A stretch of 34,711 nucleotides of DNA from Verrucomicrobiota bacterium JB023 (lineage in GTDB: Bacteria > Verrucomicrobiota > Verrucomicrobiia > Verrucomicrobiales > Akkermansiaceae). The position numbers and the translations under genes were made by a program. Shown piece by piece: positions 1 to 8,182 of the stretch; position 1 is the stretch's first letter, and each line of letters begins with the position of its first letter. The notes below the pieces were generated by a model that did not search any database, was not told the origin of the DNA, and saw only the letters and a list, made by a program, of their open reading frames with translations. The stretch lies in assembly GCA_030673895.1 (NCBI GenBank), contig JAUTCR010000006.1, positions 1 through 34,711 on the forward strand. The letters run 5' to 3'.

Positions 1-69
1 TGGCGGACGGTGCTCGTCCTGCTCGGGCTTTCTCTTCTTGGCGCGCTCATCCTCTTCTTCACCTCATGA
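1..69 (+). CDS. C-terminal end of a membrane protein (partial)
   Basis: The open frame entering from the left edge gives 22 residues and a TGA stop. Apart from a short WRT start it is almost entirely hydrophobic (LVLLGLSLLGALILFF), so it is the last membrane helix of a protein whose body lies outside the window. Its stop overlaps the ATG of the PepSY gene in an ATGA junction, which indicates one operon with translational coupling. Small membrane proteins often precede PepSY-type iron-regulated proteins, but this one cannot be named from 22 residues. Confidence 0.6.
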   Translation, partial: WRTVLVLLGLSLLGALILFFTS

Positions 70-1568
70 ATGCGAAAAAGCGTAATCGCTTCTGGCAGCT
101 GCACTCTCTCCTCGGGATCACGCTTGGGCTGCCGCTTTTTGTCATCTTCCTCGCGGGCACGCTCGCTCTCTTCGAGCCCGAGGCCATCAATTGGACCCAG
201 CCTCAATTCGATGGCTCCACGCCAGCAGAGAACCCCTTGAACCCGGTGCTCAACGAGCTGCTCGCCAAGCATCCTGGCACGGACGAGCTCTCGGTGGTGC
301 TCGCCTCGGACAGGCATCCAGTCACAGATGTCTATCTCGAGGAGGATCATCATCCTACCCACTACTGGATCGATCCCCGGGACCTGACGGTCAGCGAGGC
401 CACGGGGCATGAGGCCGACCTCTTCCACTTCTTCGTCGATCTCCACTACTTCGAGTTTCTTCCCTATGGCATCCAAATCTCCGGAGCGATTGCCGCCCTC
501 TTCTTTGCCATCATCCTCAGCGGGCTGGTCTATCAGTGGCGAACAATGCGACAGGACCTGAAACTCAAGAACCTCTCGCTGAAGGGAGCCAGCCGGTGGA
601 AGAAGGTCCACCGCTTCACCTCCCTCTTCACCCTGCCATTCCAAATTGCCTACTCGGTGACGGGGGCCTCACTGGCTCTCGGGCTCTTTCTGGCCGCACC
701 GGCGGTGAGTGTCTTCTTCGATGGCGATCAGGCTGCGCTTAATGAGACGCTCTTCCCCGAGCACATGGCGATGGCGGAGCCTGTCCATGAGGAGCCGACC
801 TATCCCGTTGATGAGGCTCTCGCCCTGGCGAGTGCCCACTGGGGGCCCGGCGTCGAACCTCTCATCGTCCACATTGCCCGCGAGGAGGCCCACGATGATC
901 ACCCCGCCTCGCACACGATCCTAGTTCAAGGGAAAGAGAGAGGGCTGCACTTCGTAGGCACCTCCTCGCTGACCCTCGATGAGGACCTTAACATTCTCCA
1001 CGACCAGACTCCGACCTCCCACTTGGGCCCGATGATGATTGAGGCCTTGGTTAATGTCCACTTCGCCACCTTCAATGGCTTTCTCATCAAGGTCCTCTTC
1101 GCCCTGCTCGGGCTCATTGTCACCCTCTCCATCGCGGCCGGAGTTTACATCCTCGTGCAGCGGAGGCGGCAAGGAGCGGAGCGGGATAGCCGCATGACCA
1201 AATTCCTCGTCACCACCACGCACTGGCTTCTCGGAGGCCTCCCTCTCGCGTGTGCGCTTTCCCTGCACGCGGCCCAGCTCAGCCCGGGTCTTCCGGTCGT
1301 GCTCTTCTGGATTGTTTTGGTGGCCGCCCTGCCGCTGACTCTTCTTCTCAAGGACGGGCTTGGCAAGGTCACGACGGCATCTGCGGTGGCCTTCTCTCTC
1401 CTTCCCCTCGCCTTCCTCATCGCGCAGAGAGAAAGCCCGCTACAAGTCGGCAATACCCATGCGGTAATGGTAAGCTTCTTCAACTTGTTCTTCCTCCTTA
1501 TGGGCATCGCCATCTGGCAGCTGGTGCGTCAGATCAAGGAGAATGAACTAACAGCCAAGGCGAGGTGA
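66..1568 (+). CDS. PepSY-associated TM helix protein (iron-regulated membrane protein family)
   Basis: This 500-residue inner-membrane protein has the layout of the PepSY_TM/PiuB family. An N-terminal helix at about residues 13-36 is followed by a periplasmic PepSY-like stretch. A second helix lies near 137-157, then the conserved RWKKVHRFTSLFTLPFQ segment at about 177-193 leading into helix three. A second periplasmic domain follows, then a helix near 340-365 and three to four helices in the last 110 residues. The central conserved His and the HHPTHYWIDP segment fit the family. Members are commonly iron-repressed and sit beside siderophore receptors; some are thought to reduce ferric siderophores. 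Here it converges on a TonB-dependent receptor, which supports an iron role. The start is the ATG that overlaps the preceding stop. Molecular function is inference. Confidence 0.85.
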   Translation: MNAKKRNRFWQLHSLLGITLGLPLFVIFLAGTLALFEPEAINWTQPQFDGSTPAENPLNPVLNELLAKHPGTDELSVVLASDRHPVTDVYLEEDHHPTHYWIDPRDLTVSEATGHEADLFHFFVDLHYFEFLPYGIQISGAIAALFFAIILSGLVYQWRTMRQDLKLKNLSLKGASRWKKVHRFTSLFTLPFQIAYSVTGASLALGLFLAAPAVSVFFDGDQAALNETLFPEHMAMAEPVHEEPTYPVDEALALASAHWGPGVEPLIVHIAREEAHDDHPASHTILVQGKERGLHFVGTSSLTLDEDLNILHDQTPTSHLGPMMIEALVNVHFATFNGFLIKVLFALLGLIVTLSIAAGVYILVQRRRQGAERDSRMTKFLVTTTHWLLGGLPLACALSLHAAQLSPGLPVVLFWIVLVAALPLTLLLKDGLGKVTTASAVAFSLLPLAFLIAQRESPLQVGNTHAVMVSFFNLFFLLMGIAIWQLVRQIKENELTAKAR

Positions 1569-1605
1569 CCTCGCTCAACGTTTCGTAGTCGAGAGAGCGA
1601 GGATC

Positions 1606-1631
1606 AAAAAAACCGGCGAGGTCCGCCGGTT
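1606..1631 (-). terminator. Intrinsic terminator for the minus-strand iron operon
   Basis: An 8-bp perfect stem (1611-1618 with 1624-1631, AACCGGCG/CGCCGGTT) encloses a 5-nt loop. Read on the minus strand it is followed directly by a run of Ts (complement of the A-run 1606-1612), the standard intrinsic form. On the plus strand only GCTTTGCC follows, so it suits the minus-strand receptor better, although it may also stop the PepSY transcript. It lies about 230 bases past the receptor stop codon. Confidence 0.7.
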
Positions 1632-1857
1632 GCTTTGCCTGGTTATCGGAAGGCGAACCGCCTACCGAATTGGGTTATTAAGGTGAGGGCTTCCTTTGCG
1701 AATCATCAGATAACTTTGGGAAAGATACTGTGCATTCCTTCCCGATGGCTCCGCCATTTGTTAGACGCCTGTCCCGCCTGGAGGTCTTGCCCACCAGCCC
1801 ACCTTCGTGGTGGGCCAATGGGAACAAGGGAAGAACGGTCGGAAGCTGCCGGAGAAG
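1632..1857. other. Non-coding gap between convergent genes, with one hairpin
   Basis: I see no convincing gene in these 226 bases between the PepSY gene and the end of the receptor gene. The only structure is a 7-bp inverted repeat at 1797-1815 (GCCCACC, loop TTCGT, GGTGGGC) without a T-run on either side. It would form part of the 3' untranslated end of the receptor mRNA. Confidence 0.5.
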
Positions 1858-4014
1858 TTAGAAACTGTAGGTCGCGACCACGTTGACCGAGCGGTCTTGA
1901 CCAAGGAAGGCGTTGGTCACATCCGTGCCAAGAAGTTCCGAGGTCTCCGTGGTCTGAATGTATTGCCGGTCGAAGAGGTTGGAGACATTCAGCTGGATAT
2001 CAAAGTCTTCCCACTGATAGCCGACCATCGCGTCCATCAGGGTGTAAGACTCCGTCTTGATGGCATCGCGGCCGTCCCAGCGGTCGCCGGTGTAGCGCAC
2101 GCCCAGACCCGCCCGGAAGTTTTCCAAGGGCCCAGCTAGTGGCTTGTAGGTCAACCAAGCCGACGCCTGATGCTCCGGCACCCCGGAGAGGCGGGGAGAG
2201 CCCTCGATATCATTATTCTCGGTATCCAGATAAGTGTAGGCCGTCTGGATGGCGAAGTCCCCCATGCGCTGCTGGTAGGAGAACTCAGCCCCCTGGGTAT
2301 CGACGCTGGATTGCTCCTGGCTCAAGGCACCCGAGCCGATCACGCGGTTGTCCTCCTTGATGTCGAAGACGGAGGCCACCACGAGGGTCTCCTCATTGGG
2401 CATCCACTTCACCCCGAGTTCATGCTGGGTGCCGGTCTTGGGCTTGAAGGCCTCACCGGTGAAATCATTGATGCCCTGCGGCTCAAAGGACTCAGCATAC
2501 GAATAGTAAGGAGAAATCCCGTAGGCCGCCTGATACATCACGCCCGCGTCGAAGGTCCAGTTGTCCTGCTTGTCGGTCGCGAAGTTCGTGGACTCGAGGC
2601 TGTAATCATCGAAGCGGGTGCCCATCGTGACGATGAGGTTATTCCACTCAACGCGATTGCTCAGATAGACGCCAAAGAGCTCCTCGGTGAACTCATCCAG
2701 CTCGGTGCGGTCGGGCAGAGCGACGGCCATGGCTCCGTAGTTGGGATTGGTGAAGTCGAGGAAGCCGCCGTAGGCGTAGTTGAGACCGAAGAGGCCGGGA
2801 TTGGCCGGCAAGGTGTAGCGCTCCCTCTCGGAACGAGTGGCATCGATGCCGAACTGGACGTTGTGCTTCACGTCCGCAGTCTCGAACTTGGCATTCAGAA
2901 CCACGTTCCCCGAAAAGACATCCGTCTCGTGGTCGGAACCGTAGAGCAAGCGATGGAAACTGCCCTCGGGCAAGGGTGCGATGAAAGCATTACCAATCGC
3001 GGGAGGCACGATGGTGTGCTCAATGTAATCGGCAGATGACTTCAGGTAGCGAAGCGTCGAGTTGACGCTGAAGATGTCGTTGATCTGATGCTCGAGGAGG
3101 AAGGTGACACTCGTTTGTTCGGTATCATATCGATCGAGACTCGGCTCGCCGGCATAGAGCTCGTTCCTCAGGGTGAAGCCATCGATTTGCGCGGCCTCGT
3201 AGGGATAGAACTGGAGGGACGGGCGGCTGTCATTCTCCTGATGGTGGAAGAGGAAGCTCAGGGAAGTGTCCTCTGTGGGCTGCCAGGTGATGGAGGGTGA
3301 GATGAACCAGGAATCATCGTTCACGAAGTCGACATAAGTCTCGGACTCCCGATAGTAGCCGACGAAGCGCAGGAAGACCGTTTCGGCTTCGTTGACCGCC
3401 ATATTGTAATCGAGGCCAAACTGCATGCGGTCCTCCGTTCCGTAGCCTGCCATGATTTCGTTTTCGACGCCGGGTCCGGCAATCTTGGACGAGGTGTTGA
3501 CCGTGCCGCCCACCGAGCCACGGCCGAAGAGGAGAGAGGCAGGCCCCTTGACGAAGTCAACCTGCTCGACCGCGTAGGCTTCCTGCGGGGTGTTGTTGTA
3601 GAAGTTGAAATTGTACTGCAGACCATCGCGATAATTCAGCGTGCTCTGCCCCCGCATGCGGATGAAGTCCTGGCGATTGTCCAAGCCATAGTAGCCGCTC
3701 TGCACGCCGGAGAGATAGCGGGCTGCTTCTTCGAGGTTTTGCGCGCCGCGCTCGGTGAATTCCTCGCGCGTCACCGATTCCACGCCGCGCGGGGTCTCGA
3801 AGATTGTGTAAGGCAACTTGCCGCCCAAGGCCGGTGAAGGGTTAATCACCGGATCGGAGGCCGGCTCTTCCCCGCTCTCGCGCTCTGAGGTGACCAAAGT
3901 CGGGTCGAGGGTGAAGTCTCCCGAGTTCGTGGTCTGGGAAAGACCAACCTGCCCTAACAAAAGCCCTGTTGTCAGGCAGGTTGGAAAAATCAATGCGTGT
4001 GACTTAGCAATCAT
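1858..4014 (-). CDS. TonB-dependent siderophore receptor
   Basis: This 718-residue outer-membrane protein starts with a signal peptide (about 1-26). A plug domain follows, containing the typical TonB-receptor segments PYTIFETPRGVESVT (69-83), FIRMRGQ and FVKGPASLLFGRGSVGGTVN (about 155-174). The remainder is a long beta-barrel region with alternating aromatic strands. The barrel ends in a typical C-terminal strand, VNVVATYSF, with terminal Phe. The order and the VEQVDFVKGPAS plug motif fit the siderophore-receptor (FhuA/FoxA-like) subgroup rather than the SusC subgroup; the ligand cannot be told, and haem is possible given the neighbours. It is the last gene of a minus-strand run, 91 bases after the NADH dehydrogenase. 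The start codon is preceded by a pyrimidine-rich stretch, as in many genes here. Confidence 0.92.
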   Translation of the reverse strand: MIAKSHALIFPTCLTTGLLLGQVGLSQTTNSGDFTLDPTLVTSERESGEEPASDPVINPSPALGGKLPYTIFETPRGVESVTREEFTERGAQNLEEAARYLSGVQSGYYGLDNRQDFIRMRGQSTLNYRDGLQYNFNFYNNTPQEAYAVEQVDFVKGPASLLFGRGSVGGTVNTSSKIAGPGVENEIMAGYGTEDRMQFGLDYNMAVNEAETVFLRFVGYYRESETYVDFVNDDSWFISPSITWQPTEDTSLSFLFHHQENDSRPSLQFYPYEAAQIDGFTLRNELYAGEPSLDRYDTEQTSVTFLLEHQINDIFSVNSTLRYLKSSADYIEHTIVPPAIGNAFIAPLPEGSFHRLLYGSDHETDVFSGNVVLNAKFETADVKHNVQFGIDATRSERERYTLPANPGLFGLNYAYGGFLDFTNPNYGAMAVALPDRTELDEFTEELFGVYLSNRVEWNNLIVTMGTRFDDYSLESTNFATDKQDNWTFDAGVMYQAAYGISPYYSYAESFEPQGINDFTGEAFKPKTGTQHELGVKWMPNEETLVVASVFDIKEDNRVIGSGALSQEQSSVDTQGAEFSYQQRMGDFAIQTAYTYLDTENNDIEGSPRLSGVPEHQASAWLTYKPLAGPLENFRAGLGVRYTGDRWDGRDAIKTESYTLMDAMVGYQWEDFDIQLNVSNLFDRQYIQTTETSELLGTDVTNAFLGQDRSVNVVATYSF

Positions 4015-4072
4015 GGAAGGCGCGAAAGGTAGGCCAAAGCCCCCCTCGCGCAGTAACGCTCAATTGCCATTC

Positions 4073-4084
4073 TTTAGCGCTAAA
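4073..4084. promoter_or_regulatory. Perfect palindrome upstream of the receptor gene
   Basis: TTTAGCGCTAAA is a perfect 12-bp palindrome in the 91-base gap upstream of the receptor start (4014). The related half TCTTTAGCGC recurs 38 bases away at 4109-4118, over the end of the NADH dehydrogenase gene. The placement suits an operator or mRNA hairpin for the receptor. It does not match the classical Fur box, and the regulator is unknown. Confidence 0.25.
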
Positions 4085-4105
4085 TTGACAAATGACGCCC
4101 GATTA

Positions 4106-5440
4106 TCACTCTTTAGCGCCATCTTCTCCCGCTGGCTTTTTGCCATCACCGCGGATGGCATCAGGGACTTCGCCCTCCGAGCTGGCCGTCGTGAAAACCC
4201 GCGTGCCTGGCACGTTCTTCACGTAGGCCCAGAACCAGTGAATGAGGACACCGAGCTTGTTCCGGAAGTCGACGAGGAAGAGAACGTGGACGAAGAGCCA
4301 CATCATCCACCCGAGCCAGCCCTTAATCTTGGAGTCCTTCACCTCGACCACGGCAGAGCCCTTGCTCACAATGGCCATCTTACCCTTGTCGTTGTACTTG
4401 AAGGGATGGTTCCTCTTTTGATCGAGCGGGGTCGTCGCAATCAGCCGGGCCACGTGCTCGCCCGCCTGCACCGCTGCAGGTGCCACGCCGGGCACGCGCT
4501 CGCCGTCACTGACCATCGAGGCACAGTCACCAATGACGAAGGCCGAAGGATAGCCAGGAATCGAAAGGTCAGGGTCCACCTTCACCAGGCCCGGTCCGAC
4601 CAGTTCGGGAGCGGGCTTGATCTGGCGCGTCAAGGCCGTGGCCTGGACTCCGGCCGCCCAGATGATGGTAGCGGCCTCCAGCTCTTCCTTGCCATCGAGG
4701 ATCACCTTGCCGGGCTGGATATCCGAGACCAGCGAACCGGTGCGGACCTCGACGCCAAGCTTGGTCAATTGCTCCTCGGTGTATTGGCTCAGCTCAGGAC
4801 TATACGGGGTCAGGAGACGATCCTGCCCCTCAACGAGAATGATCTTCTGGCGATTCGTATCGAAGCGGCGGAAGTGCCGCTTCATGTTCCGCTTCACCAA
4901 ATCACAGAAGGCACCTGCCAGCTCGACACCCGTGGGACCACCTCCTACGATAACGACCGTAGCAAGCTTCTCCTGCTCCGGTCCGCTGCATTGATCAGCA
5001 AACTCGAGATTCCGCAGGACATGCTTACGGATCCCAATCGCATCATTGAGCGACTTGAGCTCATGGACGTGCTCGGCCCAATGATCATTGCCAAAGAAAG
5101 AAGTCCGCGCCCCGGTGGCCATCACGAGGACGTCGTAGTCCAAGACATTGCCCGAAGCCAATGCGACCGTCTTCTCGTCCAGATCGATTCCGCAAGCTTC
5201 ATCATAGAGGGTTTCCACCCAATCCTTGTCCCCGAACATTCCCCGCAAGGAGCGGGCGATATCCGGCGCGGTCAAGGTGGCCGTGGCCACTTGATAAAGC
5301 AGGGGCTGGAACAAGTGGTGATTCCTCCGGTCAATCAGGGTCACCCGAAATTGTTCTCTCCTCGACAACTGCTTCGCACAGGCCAAGCCTCCGAATCCTC
5401 CGCCAATAATGACGACATGTTTGACTGTTTCTGAACTCAT
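4106..5440 (-). CDS. ndh: NAD(P)/FAD-dependent oxidoreductase, type II NADH dehydrogenase family
   Basis: The 444-residue protein has the two dinucleotide-binding folds of NDH-2: FAD-binding VVIIGGGFGGLA at residues 9-20 and NADH-binding VVIVGGGPTGVELAG at about 162-176. The ATG loop DVLVMATGARTSFFG lies near 103-117 and the second FAD motif AFVIGDCA around 300. A hydrophobic C-terminal stretch (about 375-410) would anchor it to the membrane. NDH-2 passes electrons from NADH to quinone without pumping protons. Its ATG overlaps the flavodoxin stop by 4 bases (ATGA), so the two are co-translated. In this iron/haem operon it may instead, or also, reduce the flavodoxin or a ferric substrate; that is inference. 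Confidence 0.88.
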   Translation of the reverse strand: MSSETVKHVVIIGGGFGGLACAKQLSRREQFRVTLIDRRNHHLFQPLLYQVATATLTAPDIARSLRGMFGDKDWVETLYDEACGIDLDEKTVALASGNVLDYDVLVMATGARTSFFGNDHWAEHVHELKSLNDAIGIRKHVLRNLEFADQCSGPEQEKLATVVIVGGGPTGVELAGAFCDLVKRNMKRHFRRFDTNRQKIILVEGQDRLLTPYSPELSQYTEEQLTKLGVEVRTGSLVSDIQPGKVILDGKEELEAATIIWAAGVQATALTRQIKPAPELVGPGLVKVDPDLSIPGYPSAFVIGDCASMVSDGERVPGVAPAAVQAGEHVARLIATTPLDQKRNHPFKYNDKGKMAIVSKGSAVVEVKDSKIKGWLGWMMWLFVHVLFLVDFRNKLGVLIHWFWAYVKNVPGTRVFTTASSEGEVPDAIRGDGKKPAGEDGAKE

Positions 5441-5934
5441 CTCTCAACGTCGGCACCCAGCGCAACCGCCTGCCGGCTTGAGAATAACGCGAGAAGCTGA
5501 TCCCGCCAACTCTCAACCTCGTCCTCATACCAGACGTCGCAATCGACGCGGGGCAGCATCGGCTTACCCCCGTGGCGAAGCAGCTCACGCTCAAGAATCT
5601 TTCCGCATTCGCAAAATTGATCATAGCCAGTGTCGCCCAGGCCAAGCACGGCGAAGGGCATCCCGCCCAATCCCATGGGCTCAGCCTGACTAAGATTGTC
5701 AAAGAATGGCACCGCATCATCAGGTGGCTCGCCATCCCCCCAAGTGCTGACGACACCCAGGATGCAATCAGCCTCCTCGAGGACAGTGATATCCTCGTGC
5801 AGGGAAAGGTCGAGCAATCGGACCGGCAGAGACCGATCACACAGGTGATCATGAAGTTCCGCAGCCACGTCCTCCGCATTGCCCGTCATACTCGCAAAGA
5901 CGATCAGTATCTCCTTCATCTCTCGAAATGGCAT
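5437..5934 (-). CDS. Flavodoxin-like FMN protein
   Basis: About 160-165 residues, a single flavodoxin domain. The FMN phosphate loop is FASMTGNAEDVA (13-24), the isoalloxazine loops are VSTWGDGEPPDDA and GLGDTGYDQFCECG, all like the FMN domain of sulfite reductase flavoproteins. It is a small one-electron carrier with no reductase domain of its own. The listed start forms a TAATG junction with the stop of the HemS-like gene. An internal ATG at 5919 (MKEILIVFAS) is a natural flavodoxin start and equally possible. It sits between a HemS-like gene and an NDH-2-like gene, so it may carry electrons between them (inference). Confidence 0.88.
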   Translation of the reverse strand: MPFREMKEILIVFASMTGNAEDVAAELHDHLCDRSLPVRLLDLSLHEDITVLEEADCILGVVSTWGDGEPPDDAVPFFDNLSQAEPMGLGGMPFAVLGLGDTGYDQFCECGKILERELLRHGGKPMLPRVDCDVWYEDEVESWRDQLLALFSSRQAVALGADVER

Positions 5935-6749
5935 TAGTCGCAGAGTGGCTCAAGACGCTCGAACGAACGCAGCTCGACGCCCTCGGGCTGCACCAATGAT
6001 AGAGCGGGGCGATTATCCTTGGTGAAGAAGGAGGCAATGTGCCGGTCACCCGAGCGCACCAAACGAGCGTGATGATAGCCATCCGGGTGGATGGTCATGT
6101 GATTCCCGCCACTCGAGAAGGCCAACCAACATCCTGCGGGTTGTTCGGCCTCTGCCCTGAGGGAGTCCCAGGTGGATTGACTTCGGTGCGGCAGGATGAG
6201 GCCCAGTTCGGCACCTTTCTCGATCGCCTCCCGTTGGATTCTTTTGAGTAGAGGAAGAAAGTTTGTCTTCCGGCCCTCGGAAGCCCGGAGAGGACGGCAA
6301 TGCATCACATTGGCTCGACGGAGATGGAGGATATCCCAAGCATCTCCCTCACCTACGATGAAGCTCTCTAACATCTTCCTGTCCTTCTTCGCGTGATGCG
6401 CATCCCGATAGCAGAGCTTGAAGAGCCCGCGACCCTGCTCGTCCGCAATCTCGAGGCAAGGCAGCATCTTCCCGAAGCGTTCTTCCTCATAGAGCCAAGC
6501 TTCCGACCAATCGGCCAGACTCAAGGTGACGCCACGAAATCCCCGGCTCTGCACCGCATGCCGGGAAACGATCTCCACCGAGGGGAAGGCCCCGGCCTGG
6601 CAATGAATGGCATGCGTTCCGCGATACACCGTCGCGGAGGTGCGCAAGCGGGGTAACAGGGTGACCAGCTTCTCCCAGTCGGGTCTCAGCCGGAAGACTC
6701 GTCCGGCCGACTGGGGCTGAAAAGGTTCGATATCAGATTCAGGGTGCAT
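5934..6749 (-). CDS. HemS/ChuX-like haem-utilisation protein
   Basis: The protein (271 residues) resembles the two-repeat HemS/ChuS family. Its first half has the order expected for that domain: LVTLLPRLRTSATVYRG, HAIHCQAGAFPSVEI, a strand-rich part, a W/aromatic-Glu segment (DWSEAWLYEEE), then LEIADEQGRGLFKLCYRD, which corresponds to the FDAQGDAVHKVYL region. The second half contains GCWLAFSSGGNHMTIHPDG, comparable to the GNRGCIQIHTG segment. Family members bind haem in the cytoplasm and release iron from it. It is somewhat short for HemS (usually near 345). I chose ATG 6749; a GTG at 6791 would add 14 residues. It heads the operon with flavodoxin, NDH-2 and a TonB receptor, in keeping with haem or siderophore use. 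The assignment rests on recalled patterns only. Confidence 0.6.
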   Translation of the reverse strand: MHPESDIEPFQPQSAGRVFRLRPDWEKLVTLLPRLRTSATVYRGTHAIHCQAGAFPSVEIVSRHAVQSRGFRGVTLSLADWSEAWLYEEERFGKMLPCLEIADEQGRGLFKLCYRDAHHAKKDRKMLESFIVGEGDAWDILHLRRANVMHCRPLRASEGRKTNFLPLLKRIQREAIEKGAELGLILPHRSQSTWDSLRAEAEQPAGCWLAFSSGGNHMTIHPDGYHHARLVRSGDRHIASFFTKDNRPALSLVQPEGVELRSFERLEPLCD

Positions 6750-6876
6750 CAGTTTGTTAGCGTTAGATTCATTCTTGAGAAATGATGCCACCTCTCGCGC
6801 ACTCCGACTATCGGGAGAATGTTATCTCTTGATGGTCGATTGCTACTTCGCGCATCCGCAATGGAAGGGTGAAAGA

Positions 6877-6904
6877 AAACACCCGGCACGAGGGCCGGGT
6901 GTTT
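6877..6904 (-). terminator. Intrinsic terminator between the two HemS-like genes
   Basis: A perfect 11-bp stem (6877-6887 with 6894-6904, AAACACCCGGC/GCCGGGTGTTT) surrounds a 6-nt loop. On the minus strand the stem runs into TTTTCTTTC, giving a proper terminator for the gene ending at 6968. The plus strand has only TTTAATT. It separates the gene at 6968-7978 from the haem operon that begins near 6749. Confidence 0.75.
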
Positions 6905-6967
6905 AATTGGAGCTCGAGTTGCGAGGGGTCGAGCCCTGGGCAGGAAAAGGAAAGAAAGTGTGAGGCC

Positions 6968-7978
6968 CTACCCCTCAAGATTGGAATAGGAACCTTCGCC
7001 ACCCTGCGACGATCCCCAGTAGCCACTTCGCGGATCAGCAAGAAAGCCCTCCCAACGCTCCGCGACCAATTTCTCTGGAGCCGAAAGCGTGGCCACCACC
7101 TCGCCATGGGTATTGAGAAGATGCACATCCAGATTCGCCACTCCGTCAACCTGACTCCGCCCCGTGACGAAGGCATGCAGAGACCGCGCCTTGACCGTTA
7201 CCTCCGCATCGTCACCTCCGGCGATGATGGAGCCCGCCCTGATATGCACGCGGGTAGGCAGCACACTGCTCAAGAAACTCGCGCCCGGCCGACGCACCCC
7301 GACGAGCAGCCTGATCCTGCGGTCCAAGGCATCGGTAAGCATCCGGGTGATTGGGTTGAAGTGACTCCGCATCGCCCGCCGCTCTCCCCGCTCCACGCAG
7401 CAGGGGCACATGGGGGGCTCGATCAGCTTCCGCTCCTCGCGACGCTTGGCTGTCTCGACGACCATCTCATAGCCAAACGTGCAGGAGAAATTATTGAAGA
7501 CCCTCAGGTCGCTGCATTCGAGCGTCGACATTGCCAGTCGGCAGCGGCGGCTTGCGAAGTCGATTTCCAGAGCAGGCACATCCCTCGCCGAGGGCTCGAC
7601 GGCATGAATCCCGCTCACCTCTTGGGTGGCGATGCTCAGGCTATGCTGCGGGACGAAAAATCGGCCCGACCGCTGGAGAAGGGAGGAGGAGAGATCGATC
7701 ACACTGCGGAATGACACCGTGGGATCATCAAAGTGGACACCCATCTTCCCCAAGACCGCCAATCCGCGCCAGAGCCCCGGACTGGGCGGCTCGAATTCAT
7801 GCAGCCACCGTCCCTCTTGCTCACCCCGGGGGGTGGAGCCCGGGCGAGTAACCCTCCAGCTTTCTCCTCTCCGAGCGTCGCCAGCAACGCCTCGCGGAGG
7901 CATTGGCAATGACGTCTCGCGAAAGCCCCCACCCTTGCTCGGGCCAGACCGTGCCGCCTTCTTGTCCGATTCGTTCAT
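6968..7978 (-). CDS. Hypothetical protein, possibly HemS/ChuX-like
   Basis: The frame gives 336 residues from ATG 7978 (MNESDKK). The first 60 residues are Gly/Arg/Pro-rich and look unlike folded protein; the rest has alternating beta-type hydrophobic patterns. Two segments recall the HemS domain: SIATQEVSGIHAVEP with ALEIDFAS in the first half, and SLHAFVTGRSQ with ANLDVHLLNTHGEVVATLS in the second, the latter fitting the end of a HemS repeat. A CPCC motif lies between them. It is separated from the haem operon by a terminator and divergent from the nitrate transporter. The overlapping minus frame at 7699-7932 encodes REALLATLGEEKAG, so the true N-terminus may lie there through a frameshift. 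Coding is likely; function is uncertain. Confidence 0.45.
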   Translation of the reverse strand: MNESDKKAARSGPSKGGGFRETSLPMPPRGVAGDARRGESWRVTRPGSTPRGEQEGRWLHEFEPPSPGLWRGLAVLGKMGVHFDDPTVSFRSVIDLSSSLLQRSGRFFVPQHSLSIATQEVSGIHAVEPSARDVPALEIDFASRRCRLAMSTLECSDLRVFNNFSCTFGYEMVVETAKRREERKLIEPPMCPCCVERGERRAMRSHFNPITRMLTDALDRRIRLLVGVRRPGASFLSSVLPTRVHIRAGSIIAGGDDAEVTVKARSLHAFVTGRSQVDGVANLDVHLLNTHGEVVATLSAPEKLVAERWEGFLADPRSGYWGSSQGGEGSYSNLEG

Positions 7979-8114
7979 ACCGGCACCGTGGCGGAAAACC
8001 ACCTGCCCGAGCTGCCGCCCGATTGCCGATTTCTAGCGAGCGATTGCCCTCCCAGCCGGCTGAACCGCTTCTGTAGCCCTCTCTTACCCGCCGCTATTTT
8101 CTCAATTCGAGCCG

Positions 8115-8136
8115 ATTCATGAGCGCCATTCATGAA
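8115..8136. promoter_or_regulatory. Paired ATTCATGA palindromes upstream of the nitrate operon
   Basis: ATTCATGA occurs at 8115-8122 and ATTCATGAA at 8128-8136; each core, TTCATGA(A), is self-complementary. They lie about 45-65 bases upstream of the sigma-54-like promoter, where an activator site could be. They do not match the enteric NtrC consensus, and no regulator gene is in view. Confidence 0.25.
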
Positions 8137-8182
8137 AACCGACAGCCACCGTCCGCTTTTATTTATCAATCTGACTATCGGG

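Noticed and set aside
1797-1815. Hairpin as terminator of the receptor gene
   Set aside because: There is no T-run on either strand; the hairpin at 1611-1631 fits a terminator much better.
2170-3039. 289-residue plus-strand frame opposite the TonB receptor
   Set aside because: It lies wholly within the receptor gene on the other strand; its product is Gly/Leu/Val-rich with no recognisable domain, as expected of an antisense shadow in GC-rich DNA.
3818-5434. 538-residue plus-strand frame opposite the NADH dehydrogenase
   Set aside because: The dehydrogenase on the minus strand has clear FAD and NAD motifs; this frame is its antisense and shows no family pattern.
6800-6840. Fur-box-like sequence upstream of the HemS-like gene
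   Set aside because: GAGAATGTTATCTC is a weak inverted repeat but matches the Fur consensus too poorly to claim.
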